A stretch of 64,000 bases of DNA, taken from Anadara kagoshimensis. Its lineage: Eukaryota; Mollusca; Bivalvia; Arcoida; Arcidae. The position numbers and the translations under genes were made by a program. Location: NCBI GenBank assembly GCA_021292105.1, contig CM037860.1, positions 11,116,698 to 11,180,697 on the forward strand, written 5' to 3'. The notes under the pieces are model-generated. The model had not been told where the DNA came from, made no database searches, and saw only the letters and a program-made list of their open reading frames with translations. Of the stretch, positions 11,217 through 23,200 are shown piece after piece. Each line of letters starts with the position of its first letter. Within the stretch, counting starts at the first letter, position 1.

Positions 11217-14200
11217 TAACGGTACAGGTGGAACTATATCAACTATGCTTAAGCTACGGATTGAAAAAGGTCAGTTTGGTAATTGAAAAACCCTTGCAAT
11301 AGCAATAACTCTGATTATTGTCGATTATGTACTTCTTAAAAAGTTAACCTTCAATTCACATTTTCTCAGAATATAATGTTTATACTGCTACAATGGCACG
11401 ACTGATTCATAAAAAAAACTTATAACATGTAAATGGTAACAGGCAATGCTTTATTGTAACTTGAGAGCAAAATACCCCCGCCCGCAACATCTAAAAGGGT
11501 TTAATGTTTTCCTACGACCTTGACCTTTCCGATATGACATTATTGAGGGTGATGAACCATGAAGAGTATTCATGTGAAGTTTAATGACAGTTGTCCAAAG
11601 CAATTGTTAGATATGGTAAGGACACGATTTTACACGGACAAATACATGTCGATTTCTACATACCCTCCTCCAACTAGTTTGCGGGTGTATGAAAATGCTG
11701 AACAAGACAAGAAAGGGCAAACGTACTTATAACCATACAATCCCTGAACAGTCCTTAGAGCAAATGGTCCAGTGGTTAGGTCCTTATACTTTTATTTGAC
11801 ATTTTTTAAAAAAAGAACATATAACATAAAAAGAGATTTCAAACACTATTCAAAATTGATAATATGAAACAAAATAGTTTAACATATTTAGATCACGCTT
11901 ATGATCATTTCATTTCAGGTCCTACGAAAAGCAAGCAGAATCATTTTAATGTATTGAATGTATCAATGAATATTGATCTGGATTTTCACAAATTGATTTT
12001 AGGTACCTTTGTTACACTGACTTTTATAATAATGTATTTAAAAACATTATTTACTAATCCATATGAACCAAACGTCCATTGTGCCTATTTTGAATAACCA
12101 TTTTGAATTAACGTATAAATGCAATTCAAGCTTTTTGTACTTTAGACACAATGCCTTCACGAAAAAGCTGCTTTCTATGTCATAAGTGCAAGTGCATTTT
12201 TGCCTACAGTTAGAACTAGATGGATATTTCTTCTTTAGAGAAGAAAAGGTTTTTTTAACAAAAATAGTATCTGACACAGTGAACCCAACTAAACCACAAT
12301 ATAATGCATATAAATGAAGAAAAAAACAGTAAAATCAAACATTTTTTTGACGACCACTGATCCTACAATTCCCACTGGAGTACATAAACATTAAGATTTA
12401 TTCAAATCCTTATTGCTGAAATCACAATTGATCAGAAACGAGGAGATATAATACGGTCGCCAAATAAATATATATACATTAACTATAATATTATCAATAA
12501 CTACTTATACTTTCTCTTTTAGTACTTGAAGATATACATATTAAGGTCTGTATTGACTTTCTTTGATACGACATATTTGCACAAGGGAGAACATGAATAC
12601 TACCAAAACTGGTTGGTATGCGATATCACGGCCGTTCAATTTTTGAGAAAACTGTTACCACTTCCACAATTAGTGTAAATTAATGCAATATTTAATAAAG
12701 GAGCATAAAAAAGATAAAAAAAATTACCTCAAATGTTTATTCTGTTATTAAAATAACGTAAATTTACATAACTCTGAACTTGTTATTCTAGTGTTCACAC
12801 AAATGTGTTTTGCCTAAAGAGATATTCCAGAACGTAGCTGTTTTGAGAAATAGTAAAGATCTATTGGCTGTATCAAAGTATGATTATTTTTCATTATTGA
12901 CTTACATCCTATATATTATATTGTTTTTATAATGAGAAACGTGCTAGAATTCACAAATAGATTCACAAATGTGCATAAGGGATAATGAGAGCAGAGGGAG
13001 ACGCCAAGTTGTATTAGTTATATTTGAAAAGTGTCCAAAAAATTTGAAGACTACAAATACTTAATATGTTATTAATATTTCAATTAAAGTCTTTATTTGG
13101 TGCAAAAATGATTGTTTGTTCACCAAAGAAAACATTATATTAGTAACATCGAGGTGGTCAGTTCGGGGATGACAGAGGGATCTAGAATGATCTGAAAAAT
13201 ATTTTTTCAAACTAGCATTTGGCCCGAGTGTGATTGAAACGTAGGGGGTTTCGGGACTTAGCAACTGGTGTCTCAGAAATATTGAGAACATAGTTGTGTC
13301 ATATAAAAACACATTACATTTCATACATTTACCACAATTGTTAATATTTTATTCTCCATACATTTTGAGACGCCGATCCGACTATATTTAAAATTGAGGA
13401 AAAATTTAATTCCGACACCTGAAGTCAAATAAGTTGCTCATTTGGTGCAAAATTTTTCATGTGGGATTAGATAATGTCATTAATTTTAACAAGAGATGTT
13501 TTATAATCATCTTTTTATTTTATTTAAAATTGTGCCCTCAAAGAAGTGAAAAATGTTATTTTCAAAACATGGAGACTAAACATTACATAATATATAATAA
13601 TACCCCTATTTAGTAGTTGAGTAGGTAATAAGTGACATTGTTTAGAATAATAAGTTGCTGATATTGCAGATTACATAAAAAGAATCAACCTTCACATTGT
13701 TTTAAATAACTTTTTTTTCCATAAAAATGCTACATAATTATGAGAAAGTAGACCCTCTAGAATAAAGTTGAACTTTTTATTTCGAAAACAGTTTTGTTTC
13801 TTCTAGTGCCGGAAGCGAACGAATAATTTTAGTTAATGAGTCTGCATTAATGTGTATCCGGAAGGTATCAATAATAAATGTTCATAAAGCCTATAGAAAT
13901 GAAATTGAAATAAAAATAATAACATCTAAAATATGAAATGGAGACTTCCTAGCTCTGTAAGTAAACTTCCGATGTTGCATACGATATACCCAAATGTATG
14001 AGTAATTATTCTTATATAGTTGTGAAAGTGTATGACTTAACCATCGTCGTCTACAATGTATTTACAAAGTTAAAAAATCAGTGCAAAGCTGAACTCAATT
14101 AAAGAAATTCCCGGAAAGCGGTTAAGGAAATTTATACTGCAGCAATTGAAATATCGTTACGATAAAAGTACAGAACACATAAATGCTCTTTTAAATCTGC

Positions 14201-14763
14201 AGCTAAATACTTCAAGTTAGAAACATCGAAAGCGGTCAACAACCCGAAACAACTAATAGACTAAGGGCATAAATTTAACCAACGAACACGTGGACCTTAT
14301 ATTTTCATTCAACATTTTTGGAAAGAATACTAGAGCCAACATGAAAAATGTGTCTAGAAATTTGCTTTTAAGAATATGAAAAAAATCTTTTTGGAATAAC
14401 CAGGTCAAAATAAGAAAATTCATTTATTTCTACTATTATTTTATGCCCATACTCACGCTCTATTGGCTGCATCAGGTTCAGTATTTAGTCCTATACAACC
14501 AGTGCTAACGCATTACTTGAAGCGTCTTTTGATGTTATTCATATTTATATATATATTACTATTACTTGTTAGACTTACAACATTGGTTGAGATGTATCTA
14601 TTTTCTATGAAAAACACCTATAAAATGTATCAAACAATTCATAGTGACTAACAAAATAATCATTTTCAATCAAATCAAAGATGATAATTTATGTACTTTC
14701 CGTTATTAGCCATGGTTCTACTCTGTCATTTACTCTAATTTGTATTAAAATGTTTTAACATTT
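11217..14763. other. Long AT-rich interval without a supported gene
   Basis: Several short frames (11864-12097 +, 12047-12277 -, 13061-13324 -, 14463-14651 +) show no domain, no conserved neighbour and mostly AT-driven residues. A patch at about 13140-13270 has raised GC and a slightly more protein-like minus-strand frame (LLSPETPYVSITLGPNASL), but no splice-site pair supports it as an exon. Confidence 0.4.
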
Positions 14764-15005
14764 CAATCAAGAAAAAACATACTAATCCATGTCCGAATCA
14801 CTATCCAGAAGCAAAGTAAAAACCGTGAATCTGCACAATTAGGTAAGACACGTGGACTTCTACCGAGGAAGTGAGGCCGGTTGCTCCGGAAGGGTAAGCA
14901 TCTCCTTTTTAGCAAGCTACACCCGCCACGTGTGTAATCAAAATCAGGTGCGTCTCAGAGCAATTCTGGACACAGAGATATTAAACTTAACAACAATATT
15001 GTTAA
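14764..15005 (-). mobile_element. RT3 repeat copy 9a
   Basis: It runs from the 3' terminus through both hairpins (second one mutated: TTCTACCGAGGAAGT) and CACCCGCCACGTGTG into the end of the RT coding region (CAATTCTGGACACAGAGATAT), with an internal deletion between. It lies tail-out against copy 9b, about 25 bp away in inverse orientation. Confidence 0.8.
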
Positions 15006-15029
15006 TTTCCCTTAAAGGCAGACATACAT

Positions 15030-15167
15030 GTAAACAGAAAGTGCCTACCCTTCCGGAGCACTTCCCTGATGGAAGTTCACGTGTTTAACCTAATTTGCCA
15101 GCTCCTATGTTTTTACTTTGCTTTCAGATTAAAGCTTGGGCGTAAATTGGTATGTTTGTTTTGGATA
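15030..15167 (+). mobile_element. RT3 repeat copy 9b
   Basis: It begins at the GTAAACAGAAAGTGCC block. It keeps hairpin 2 (CTTCC-CTGAT-GGAAG) but has lost the CCGGCCTC segment between the hairpins. It ends at GTTTGTTTTGGAT. With 9a it forms a long imperfect palindrome. Confidence 0.75.
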
Positions 15168-16272
15168 TGCATCCAAAAACCAGAAAAGTGATTGGTATTG
15201 CAATGACTTCTTAAACAAACAAGAGAAGTATTTCTCAGTATCAGGAATACCCTGAATAAACCTGTAAAGTCTAGCATTTTACATGTATTTTTCTTCTTCT
15301 TCTTATCAGAAAATAATTTTATAGTAACACTTCACTAAGAAAAGATTCAAACTTGCTGTACTATCAGCAAATATCGATTAATTGAAACTCTATATTCAAT
15401 TTTGTAAGCTGGATTAAATGCGGAAATTTTTTATTACTATTTTTAAAAGCAAGTAAGATTCAAGAATGGATAAAGGGCGAGAAACGTACAATTATAAGAA
15501 ACACGAAGACACTTAAACAAGTCGATAACTGCAATAATTTCTAAGGCATTCCAGTTGTTAAGTGTGAAGTGAAATTTTGCTAGAAGAAATTAAATCAGAA
15601 TGTCGGATTTTGTTACTTTATGTTCTTAATTCTCTCCTTCATACAACATTGGCAATTATTCTTGGTACTACAATATGTAAAACAGGTGAAGTGCTAAATA
15701 TGTATGTAGCCCTGTTCTTTTTCTGCAAGGTATAATAAATATATGGTACTTTTAAAAATAATCTTATATAGCTACGAGTGCGATATTTGTCTGAACAAGA
15801 ATGTTGAAAAACTGATCTTGCCTAGAAAAATATAAGAGTCTTCTCTGTCGCCCGACTTCCAGACAGGCATGGAAACACAATGAGTGATTAAGAATTTTAC
15901 TAACGAAAGCAAGTTTGAAAATAGACGAAAATACACGTCTAAAAGTAACACGTGAAATAGCATACATCGCTATTAATGTTAAATTTGAAAATGGTATTGA
16001 TTCCATACGAAGCTTCTCGAGTCAGGTTATTTGATAAAAACAAGCGGTCATCCAAAATCCTAGAGAATATGAGAACACGATGGAAGGTCAATATTTTTAT
16101 TGCCGATAAAAAATGAAATCCTTGTCTAGTACTGAGGTAGTCGAGTCGTTGGCCGATTTAACTAATAAAACGGAGAAAACGATTATGCAATAGAAGTTAA
16201 AAAATTAGAAATAGAAACTAATGCACACACATTCATACTAGATATGTAATTGACAACACATTTGCGGGTTTA
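15168..16272. other. Spacer, no gene seen
   Basis: Two overlapping minus-strand frames near 15764-16006 share DNA in different phases and carry no motif. A short TTC-repeat lies at 15291-15305. Nothing else is recognised. Confidence 0.45.
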
Positions 16273-16402
16273 TAATCAAACACAAACATACCGGTTCATG
16301 ATAAAATCATTATCCCAAAAGGCAGCTAAAAATCTACAAAATTAAGTTAAACGAAATAGTTTCCTCTAGAGGAGTGGGGCGTAAGCACTTCATGTCTACC
16401 TA
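16273..16402 (-). mobile_element. RT3 repeat copy 10, decayed
   Basis: The terminus (AATCAAACACAAACATACC) is clear. The middle is heavily substituted and the first hairpin is missing most of its stem. It is 5'-truncated at GTAAGCACTTCATGTCTAC. Confidence 0.6.
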
Positions 16403-16523
16403 TCAACATTGGTAAACATATTGAAAACGCCATTTTTTTTTCAAATGTTTCAATTGATACAAGAATTGAGTTGATAAATTGTTAAAGATAAATGATTTAA
16501 AGTGCTTAATTGTTAATACAAAC

Positions 16524-17070
16524 GTGATGACTTTAATTTTCTGAGCAGCAATATACTTGATTCTCCAGCGTGTGGTGTATTTGTTTCGTAATTAATACGC
16601 TATAGTAGACTTGTTTTCACTGCATGGGATTGCATTCATTAATTGTTTAAGAAAAATGTATTTGTTTCGCAATCAATACGCTATAGTAGAGCTTGTTCCA
16701 ACTGCGGGAACTTTATACAACGGAAGAAGCTGCTTATAAATAAATTATTACATAGGGTTATTGCAGACCAAGGTTTTAAAGGCCCTCAAGGGTTTTATGG
16801 TCATCAGCACAATATTGTCGATAAGTATGGCCTTTCTTTATCACAAATAACGCTGAATATATTTGACCTTCCATTGTTTAATGCTCCTTTTTTCAATTTA
16901 GTTTTCACACGTGACATGTGTAGCTAACTAAACAGGGGTACTTACCATTTCGGAGCACCTGGCCTCACTTAACTGGTGGGAGATCGCATGTTCAATTTTA
17001 TTCGCTAGTTTCAAAGTTTTTACTCTGTTTTAGGATTGCTATTTGAACATGGTTTAGTATATTTTTAATT
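16524..17070 (+). mobile_element. RT3 repeat copy 11 with RT-tail pseudogene and internal duplication
   Basis: It encodes a decayed RT tail at 16643-16900: a SQSIRYSRACSNCGNFIQRK segment followed by HNIVDKYGLSLSQITLNIFD, equivalent to SQLIRYGRACSHYGDFVQRS in copy 12. A block starting GTATTTGTTTCG occurs at 16577 and again at 16658, so the segment coding for the FVSQLIRY stretch is duplicated with an 81-bp offset. The UTR, hairpin 1 (GTACTTACCATTTCGGAGCACC, partly mispaired) and a diverged terminus near 17070 follow. Confidence 0.75.
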
Positions 17071-18090
17071 ATATTAAACCCTACCCATGTTAAATTTTTT
17101 TCAATATTTGAACAATAAAATGTTTTAAGATGTTTTGATATCAAACAAAACTGATGGTTGTTTCCGTTTTATCATTTTATCTCTCGCAAATACAGATAAA
17201 GCAGAATTGATCAAATACAGAGACTTCGCCATAATTCTATTAGCTATTTTACTGTACTGATTTATGTACTGAAGCTGAAAACAAGCGACGTTTGACTTGT
17301 GACTTCTTAAAAAATTATCTGTTCAGAAGTATCCGAAATAAAATCAAATAATTTTATTGGATTGTTATATAAATGCAATATGCCAGATTTATACATTTTC
17401 AGCGGCATTTCAGTCCAAAATATAAAAAAAATGTAGTGTTTAGAACAGGAACAACTGACTAGAGCATAACAATGATATAGTTTATTACCTAGTTATATCA
17501 CTCTAATTTTCCTATTAACGCGTAAATTCGACTGTAATTTTCCTGTATAAATTTCCGTTATTTTATGATAGATCAAATAGGATAATCATGGTGTTACAAC
17601 GGCTTAATAGGTTTTGATTTAATAGCAAACCTGCGGCTTGACATGAATACACATATATAAAACAATAGGACTTAATAGCATGTTTGTTGGTGGTGAAATT
17701 GGAATGATAACACATTATGTAATTGTAAATATGACCTAACGGGTGACTTTTATTTACATGGAAACGTTTTATATCTCTTTACGTTCAAGAATTGATAATT
17801 CTACGACCTGATGATTATTTTATTGTTTTGATTTATATCATCATTTTCATTTAAATAGCTGCAATTTAAATAATATTGAGTTATAAATACACGTTTTTGA
17901 TTGATAAGAACCCGGAGGACTGGCCATGACACAATTACAACAATTGAAACAATTAAATAAATGCATTCATATTTTTAAAATCTTTCGGCGATGCGATTGA
18001 TTATCAAACTCAAAAGAAATTATGTTATAATCATGGGTAAATTTTACATGTATGACATGGTGCATATTATTAGTTACACTCATTATTGAC
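17071..18090. other. AT-rich spacer, nothing recognised
   Basis: No gene, RNA or repeat signal was found on either strand. Confidence 0.45.
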
Positions 18091-18312
18091 CTAATACTGA
18101 AATGTATGGTTAAATATTTCTATTGGGGGATTTATCCCACCGAAGATGTCAAAATAGGAACAGAAAACCACTTTGACGACGCCATTGTTTGCTGGAAACT
18201 GTTTACATAGGTTACAGGGGACGTAATCGCAAATGGCCGAACCACGTTGAAATCCGAGATAACCAATTGCAATGTTCATGTAGCCGACAAATGTCACGTT
18301 CACTGAAATGTA
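18091..18312 (-). CDS. Candidate orphan exon, function unknown
   Basis: This minus-strand frame of about 70 codons is more complex than its surroundings. It has balanced composition, a cluster of cysteines (AICDYVPCNLCKQF) and few of the Lys/Ile/Asn runs typical of chance frames here. Its 5' side follows TACATTTCAG, a plausible splice acceptor, and the 3' side reads TTTCA/GTATTA, a weak donor. No start codon is needed if it is internal. I recognise no domain and see no partner exon. It could equally be a fossil of a mobile element, since RT-like coding lies just beside it on the other strand. Confidence 0.2.
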   Translation of the reverse strand, partial: YISVNVTFVGYMNIAIGYLGFQRGSAICDYVPCNLCKQFPANNGVVKVVFCSYFDIFGGINPPIEIFNHTFQY

Positions 18313-18345
18313 ACGGATTATAAAATGAGGTGTGACAAGTAACTC

Positions 18346-18487
18346 CTACAAATGGACTGGGCCAGAGGAACTTTTGAATGGACTAGTCAACAGCCTGTAC
18401 AAGATGGCTCTGTCCATCATCAAAGATGATTGTGGTCAGTATAAAGGCATTAGAAATAACCATTGTGGAATCAATATTATGAATTAA
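18346..18487 (+). pseudogene. Short LINE reverse-transcriptase fossil
   Basis: Plus-strand translation gives TGPEELLNGLVNSLYKMALSII and then DDCGQYKGIRNNHCGI. These resemble two blocks of RTE-like LINE reverse transcriptases: the region after the KAPGPD-type motif, and the C.NYRGI..L motif. About 15-20 residues that normally separate them are missing, so an internal deletion is likely. The identification rests on motif resemblance from memory. Confidence 0.4.
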
Positions 18488-21400
18488 AATAAAAAAAAAC
18501 TAGATAGTGAGTAATTTAACAAATGTAACATTTTTAAAAAAATTAAACCATTATTTTCAAAAAGGTTTATAGTTGAGTGAGAAGGGACAAATCTTTGCAA
18601 GTTGTCATTACTCAAACCACTAGTTCAATTACAACCGACTAAAGTATAAAAAGGCCATCACTGATGGGCATTTATACTTCGATAATTCGATGTTGCTGAC
18701 AAAAGTGAAAAAAACCGTCATTACTCTATTAACAAAACTATTATTTTCAGATTCAATTTTCGTCAATATCGCTCCAGGTTTAATTAAATAAAAGTAGTTA
18801 CGTTCCATTAAATACACAATATGCTCTTGTGAGCAACCTTTTTATATTCTAATTATTTGTGAAATATAAATATAAGATTTATAACTGTCATTTGAGTGAT
18901 GTAGGATCTATTATCTAAAATATCCTTAGATCACTTAATGCTTAAACATTAGCATATTGTTTGTCATTGGTCAAATCACTGACTAATTAAAAACACCGTT
19001 AACTCATGCTGAATGTTATTTTGTTTCCTTGTACTAAAAATGAAATTAATGAGTTTTGACTTTTGTAAAGGCATTAATTCCAAATGATTTATACCTTGTG
19101 GATATATCTATTCTGTTGATCGAAGATTAAATGATATTGTTAAATTATCGCATTACAGAATATTACAGTATTTATATGATATTTTTTCATTCTATCTGGA
19201 AGCCATTCTCAGTGCATTGTACATTGTAATTATTAGATTATGATAGATATACCGGATAGTGGATTTTTGGACAGTTCTAATTTTTTTTCGAAAATTTTGC
19301 ATAAAACAAATTCTATTATAGCAATAGAAAGATAATATTCCACTTTCAATTTTCAAACTATTTAATAAATATAAAAAGCGTTCATTTAGTAATTATTTAT
19401 GATTAACCGTACATCATTTTAGATTACATGTATATTGAAAAAAAAATATACAAACGGAGATGTTGGCCCCAGCGGCCGGTTGTTAAAGTTCGTTATCTTA
19501 AAGAGTCGGTTAGCTACACTTTGTGTTTTGAATTTTTGGCAACATTTCTATTGAAAGGTCAATGTACATTATTGTTATTATCCAAAAGAAGTTAATAAAG
19601 TACAAACTGTATTTTTACCAAATATTTTTAAAATATTGAACATTTTGAATCATCGCTAACCATTTGATTTAGCTAAATGTGTCATTTACAACCAATCCCC
19701 GATTGACGTCTTAGAAACGCTAAGTTTTATGTAATTTGTACGCTATTTTTATTATTCAATTTTTATTTAGTTCAGAACTCTAGCGTCGGATTTCGTTTCA
19801 TCTGTCCTCCCCTCTAAGGACATCTAGAGCAAAATGTGATATTTTAGTTTCATTTTTCTTAACACTATGCCCTCACAGTCTTTACCAGCACTCATTCTGG
19901 CTGTGTTCTTTTCACATTGTTCCAGCTTTGCGAATTCATTGACGAAGCATTTTTACACACCATCGTATAAGAAACAACTGGCATGAACAAAACAATTAAA
20001 GAAGACTAGGTTTTACTGGCTGACATACAACTTTCTGTATAGATTTGGTGCCGAATAACCCCTTCATGGTTCTTTTACTATGTTATGTTCAAAACTACTC
20101 AAGAACTCATTTCCCCGTCATAATTCCGCTTAGACTGCCTCTAGTTACCCATAACGTCATTATGTTTGACCCACATATGTCGAGGTCATTGGCGGGAATA
20201 TATTAATTTATTCCGTAAACGACTTGGCGGCGAAAAAACAAAACAAAATTTTATGGGTTGGCCTATATGGAACCGTTTATAAAACTTCCGTTTTTAGACT
20301 GACATGCAGGAACATCACACAATAACTGGTTTGATTGGAGGAAGCATTTATTTTAAGACAGCTATATGAATTTCAACTCCGACGTAGGACGGAAGATACT
20401 TTATTTTATCTGCCAAAACATTCATTATGCATGCACACGTAAGTTTCATGTACAGTGCCAAAAAGAAAAAAAAAACATATTCAACGTATCATTTGACTAA
20501 TAATTAAGCTTGCTCAGTTAGGAACATGGGTCTAAGTGAATTATATTTAGTTCAATTACACAGAAGACACTTCATTAAACGTCAACACACAATTCATGAA
20601 TCTACAATGTATTCTTAAAAGAAACAATAACTTTTGAAAGTTAAACATTCAGCTAAACCTTAAAGTAAGGAGGAAGAAATCTGGGTTGATAAACCCATAT
20701 TTAACACAATTGCATTGGACATTCATCAATGTATTGCAAATGAAATCTAATTATTGTTCATTATAAATACAAAATATGGGCCGCAGTGACCTACATTTAA
20801 TTTATTCAAACAGAAAGTTTTCATTAAATGTTCACGTAAAGTCATATAACTTCTGATGCAATCACGAATACAGTAAACAGTCAAGACTGTTTAAATGAAC
20901 AGAGAACTGAGTGCTAAATAAAAATTAATTGGCTATCATGCCGTTGAACGTTGTCGAGTATTGTGGGACGTAATAATTTTCAATTGCAATGCTCGGGAAA
21001 ATAGCATATGTGTATTTAATAAATATGTTGATTACCTCAAACAGTTAATCATATCGTGAAGCGTTGTCGAGTCAGCATTTTAATGCTACATACCATAATA
21101 TTTATGATATACTGTGTAACATAAATAATTATCTCTCGTTATATTAAGAACTATACTTACTGCTGGTATATTTCAAATACTTTTTACCAACATTTACTTG
21201 CGATTTTTTGCATCAGGAGATTTTTAAAGTGAACACACATAAAGCAATAATGTAGTAAAATCTGAAAATAGCTGGAAGTAATTACGATTTTATGAAGTGT
21301 GTTTAATATATTTACTAACAACTATAGACAATCATATCAATCATTTCGAAACGAGAGCATGCTTTACCATTTTCTGAAATACTAGTAGTTTGATTCGTGA

Positions 21401-22924
21401 AGCGTTTCAATAATTGTTTAATTTTTTACTTTTAGTAATGAGGTATTAAGGTTAACTGTTTCGAAGATCATTTTTACATTGTAACTCTGTTTATATCGGG
21501 AGGGGGCGTCTGATATTATAGCAATGATGAGTTCTTAACAACTAAAATTATAAAGCGCATAATTTAATTTCATAAATGGGGAAAGCGGCATTGATAAGTT
21601 CTTTTCATCCAATAGTCTTTGTTGCTCGTGAACAATTTATTTTGATTATCATCAATCTTTGACAGAAAGTGAACTTAAGTATTAATGTTAACGCCCATAT
21701 TCATATTAATAATAAATATCTCACTTATATCGAGGCATTCAGTTCAGTAGTCCCAGACTATCCAAAAGAAACGTTTCGTGTCACTTAAGCGCCGACAGAA
21801 CACTTAATACCGAGACCCATAACTGTTAGCATAAAAATAATGATGAAAATAAAATACAAATAATGATTATAAATGAGTATAAGGTATAATGAATGCAAAA
21901 CGTTTGTTTCAGATAAATAATGTTTGTTATTAACTATAACCATTGATGTTTTAGTTTTTAATAATAAAACCTGCGATGAAAGGAAATTCACAAGAAAAAT
22001 TACTAAAAGTTGTTTGAAGTTTTATTCAATTTCGAAAACTACCAGTAAGTATAATTTATTCTTTTGACATCTTGATGAATAACGGTAGGCAAGAAATAAT
22101 AATCAACACAAACGAACCAATGTTCATTTCCATAACTTTTAAATTACATGAAGGTATATTTTTGTATTTGAACCGCTGATGTAACTAATATTGGATGCTC
22201 TATTGCCTTGGTATAATATTTTAAACACATCACTTGACTTTTATCATTAAATCAATGCTCTGACTATACAAGGAAAAATCCTTAAAGATGTAATTTGTTT
22301 TCACTCTTAGTTGCAAATGGTTTTGCAGTACAAATGCTTTTTAAAAGTGTTTTCGTCTTATTCAAACAATTACCGTTTATTATTTTGTCGCATTTGGTAC
22401 AAAAATGAATTGGAATAAGGGTAAAATATTTTGTAGCAATAGAAGTGTATAAAATGTATTTTTGTTAAAATTAAACACTATTTTACCGAGCTTATTTCGG
22501 ATTGTTGAATCTGTGAGTTATCGTTTAATGTCCACATAATCAATTATGGAACATATAATCATTATAATAATAGAAACAAGACCAGGCATGGAGTTGACAC
22601 AGCAAGTATTGGACGCCAATACCCGATCAGTAAGGTATTTTACAAACAGTAATAACCTTTTGTAACATGGGTCAACTGCACTCCCATTTAACATGACTGT
22701 ACGTTTGAGAGTGACTGCTGAATGTCTTTTGAGTTATCATACTGAACTATCTTGACATTAATATTGGCATCGAATGCGACATAAAAATGAACACAATCCA
22801 AACTTTATGGGTTCTTCTTGTCTACTGGTCTGTTCAGCCCGGAAGGTACTGCTTGGCCTGTAATCAATAGGATATTTACGTTTTTACTCTTATTCGATTT
22901 ATTAGGGATACAAATTAATACTTG
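18488..22924. other. Long interval without a supported gene
   Basis: Only two short, featureless minus-strand frames occur. A locally GC-richer stretch at about 20060-20240 contains ATTGGCGGGAA (an E2F-like site overlapping an inverted CCAAT box) and TAACGTCATTATG, so it could be regulatory. No transcription unit is apparent beside it. Confidence 0.35.
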
Positions 22925-23200
22925 ATTCCAAATCTTCTTAGTAAAGACAAACGACACTGACCTGTTCGTTTCACCTTTTAATATGAATATTTAAATACGA
23001 TGATTCATCCAATACACAGGTAATTTTAGGATTCACAGTTCATACAAAAACGTTGCTAGTTTCTCGTAATAGAAACTAAATAAAATATGTCTTATACATA
23101 CTGGTACATTGTACCTCCATTCTGGTCCATAATGAATATTTAAATTAAAGATCAAACGGACAAGTCAATGTTGTTTGCCTATATTTAACAATTAAACTGT
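22925..23200 (+). repeat. Partial third copy of the 55-64 kb duplicated repeat
   Basis: The blocks CACTGACCTGTTCG, TCATCCAATACACAGGTAA and GTCAATGTTGTTTGCCTAT occur in the same order and orientation as in 55.63-55.85 kb and 60.33-60.56 kb. It is more diverged than those two are from each other. The parent sequence is therefore a dispersed repeat rather than unique DNA. Confidence 0.55.

Noticed and set aside
13061-13324. Minus-strand 87-codon frame in a GC-richer patch
   Set aside because: No recognisable motif and no convincing splice-site pair. Could be an old repeat.
20195-20215. ATTGGCGGGAA as an E2F/CCAAT promoter element
   Set aside because: A single short motif with no transcript or exon next to it. 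Mentioned only in the spacer description.
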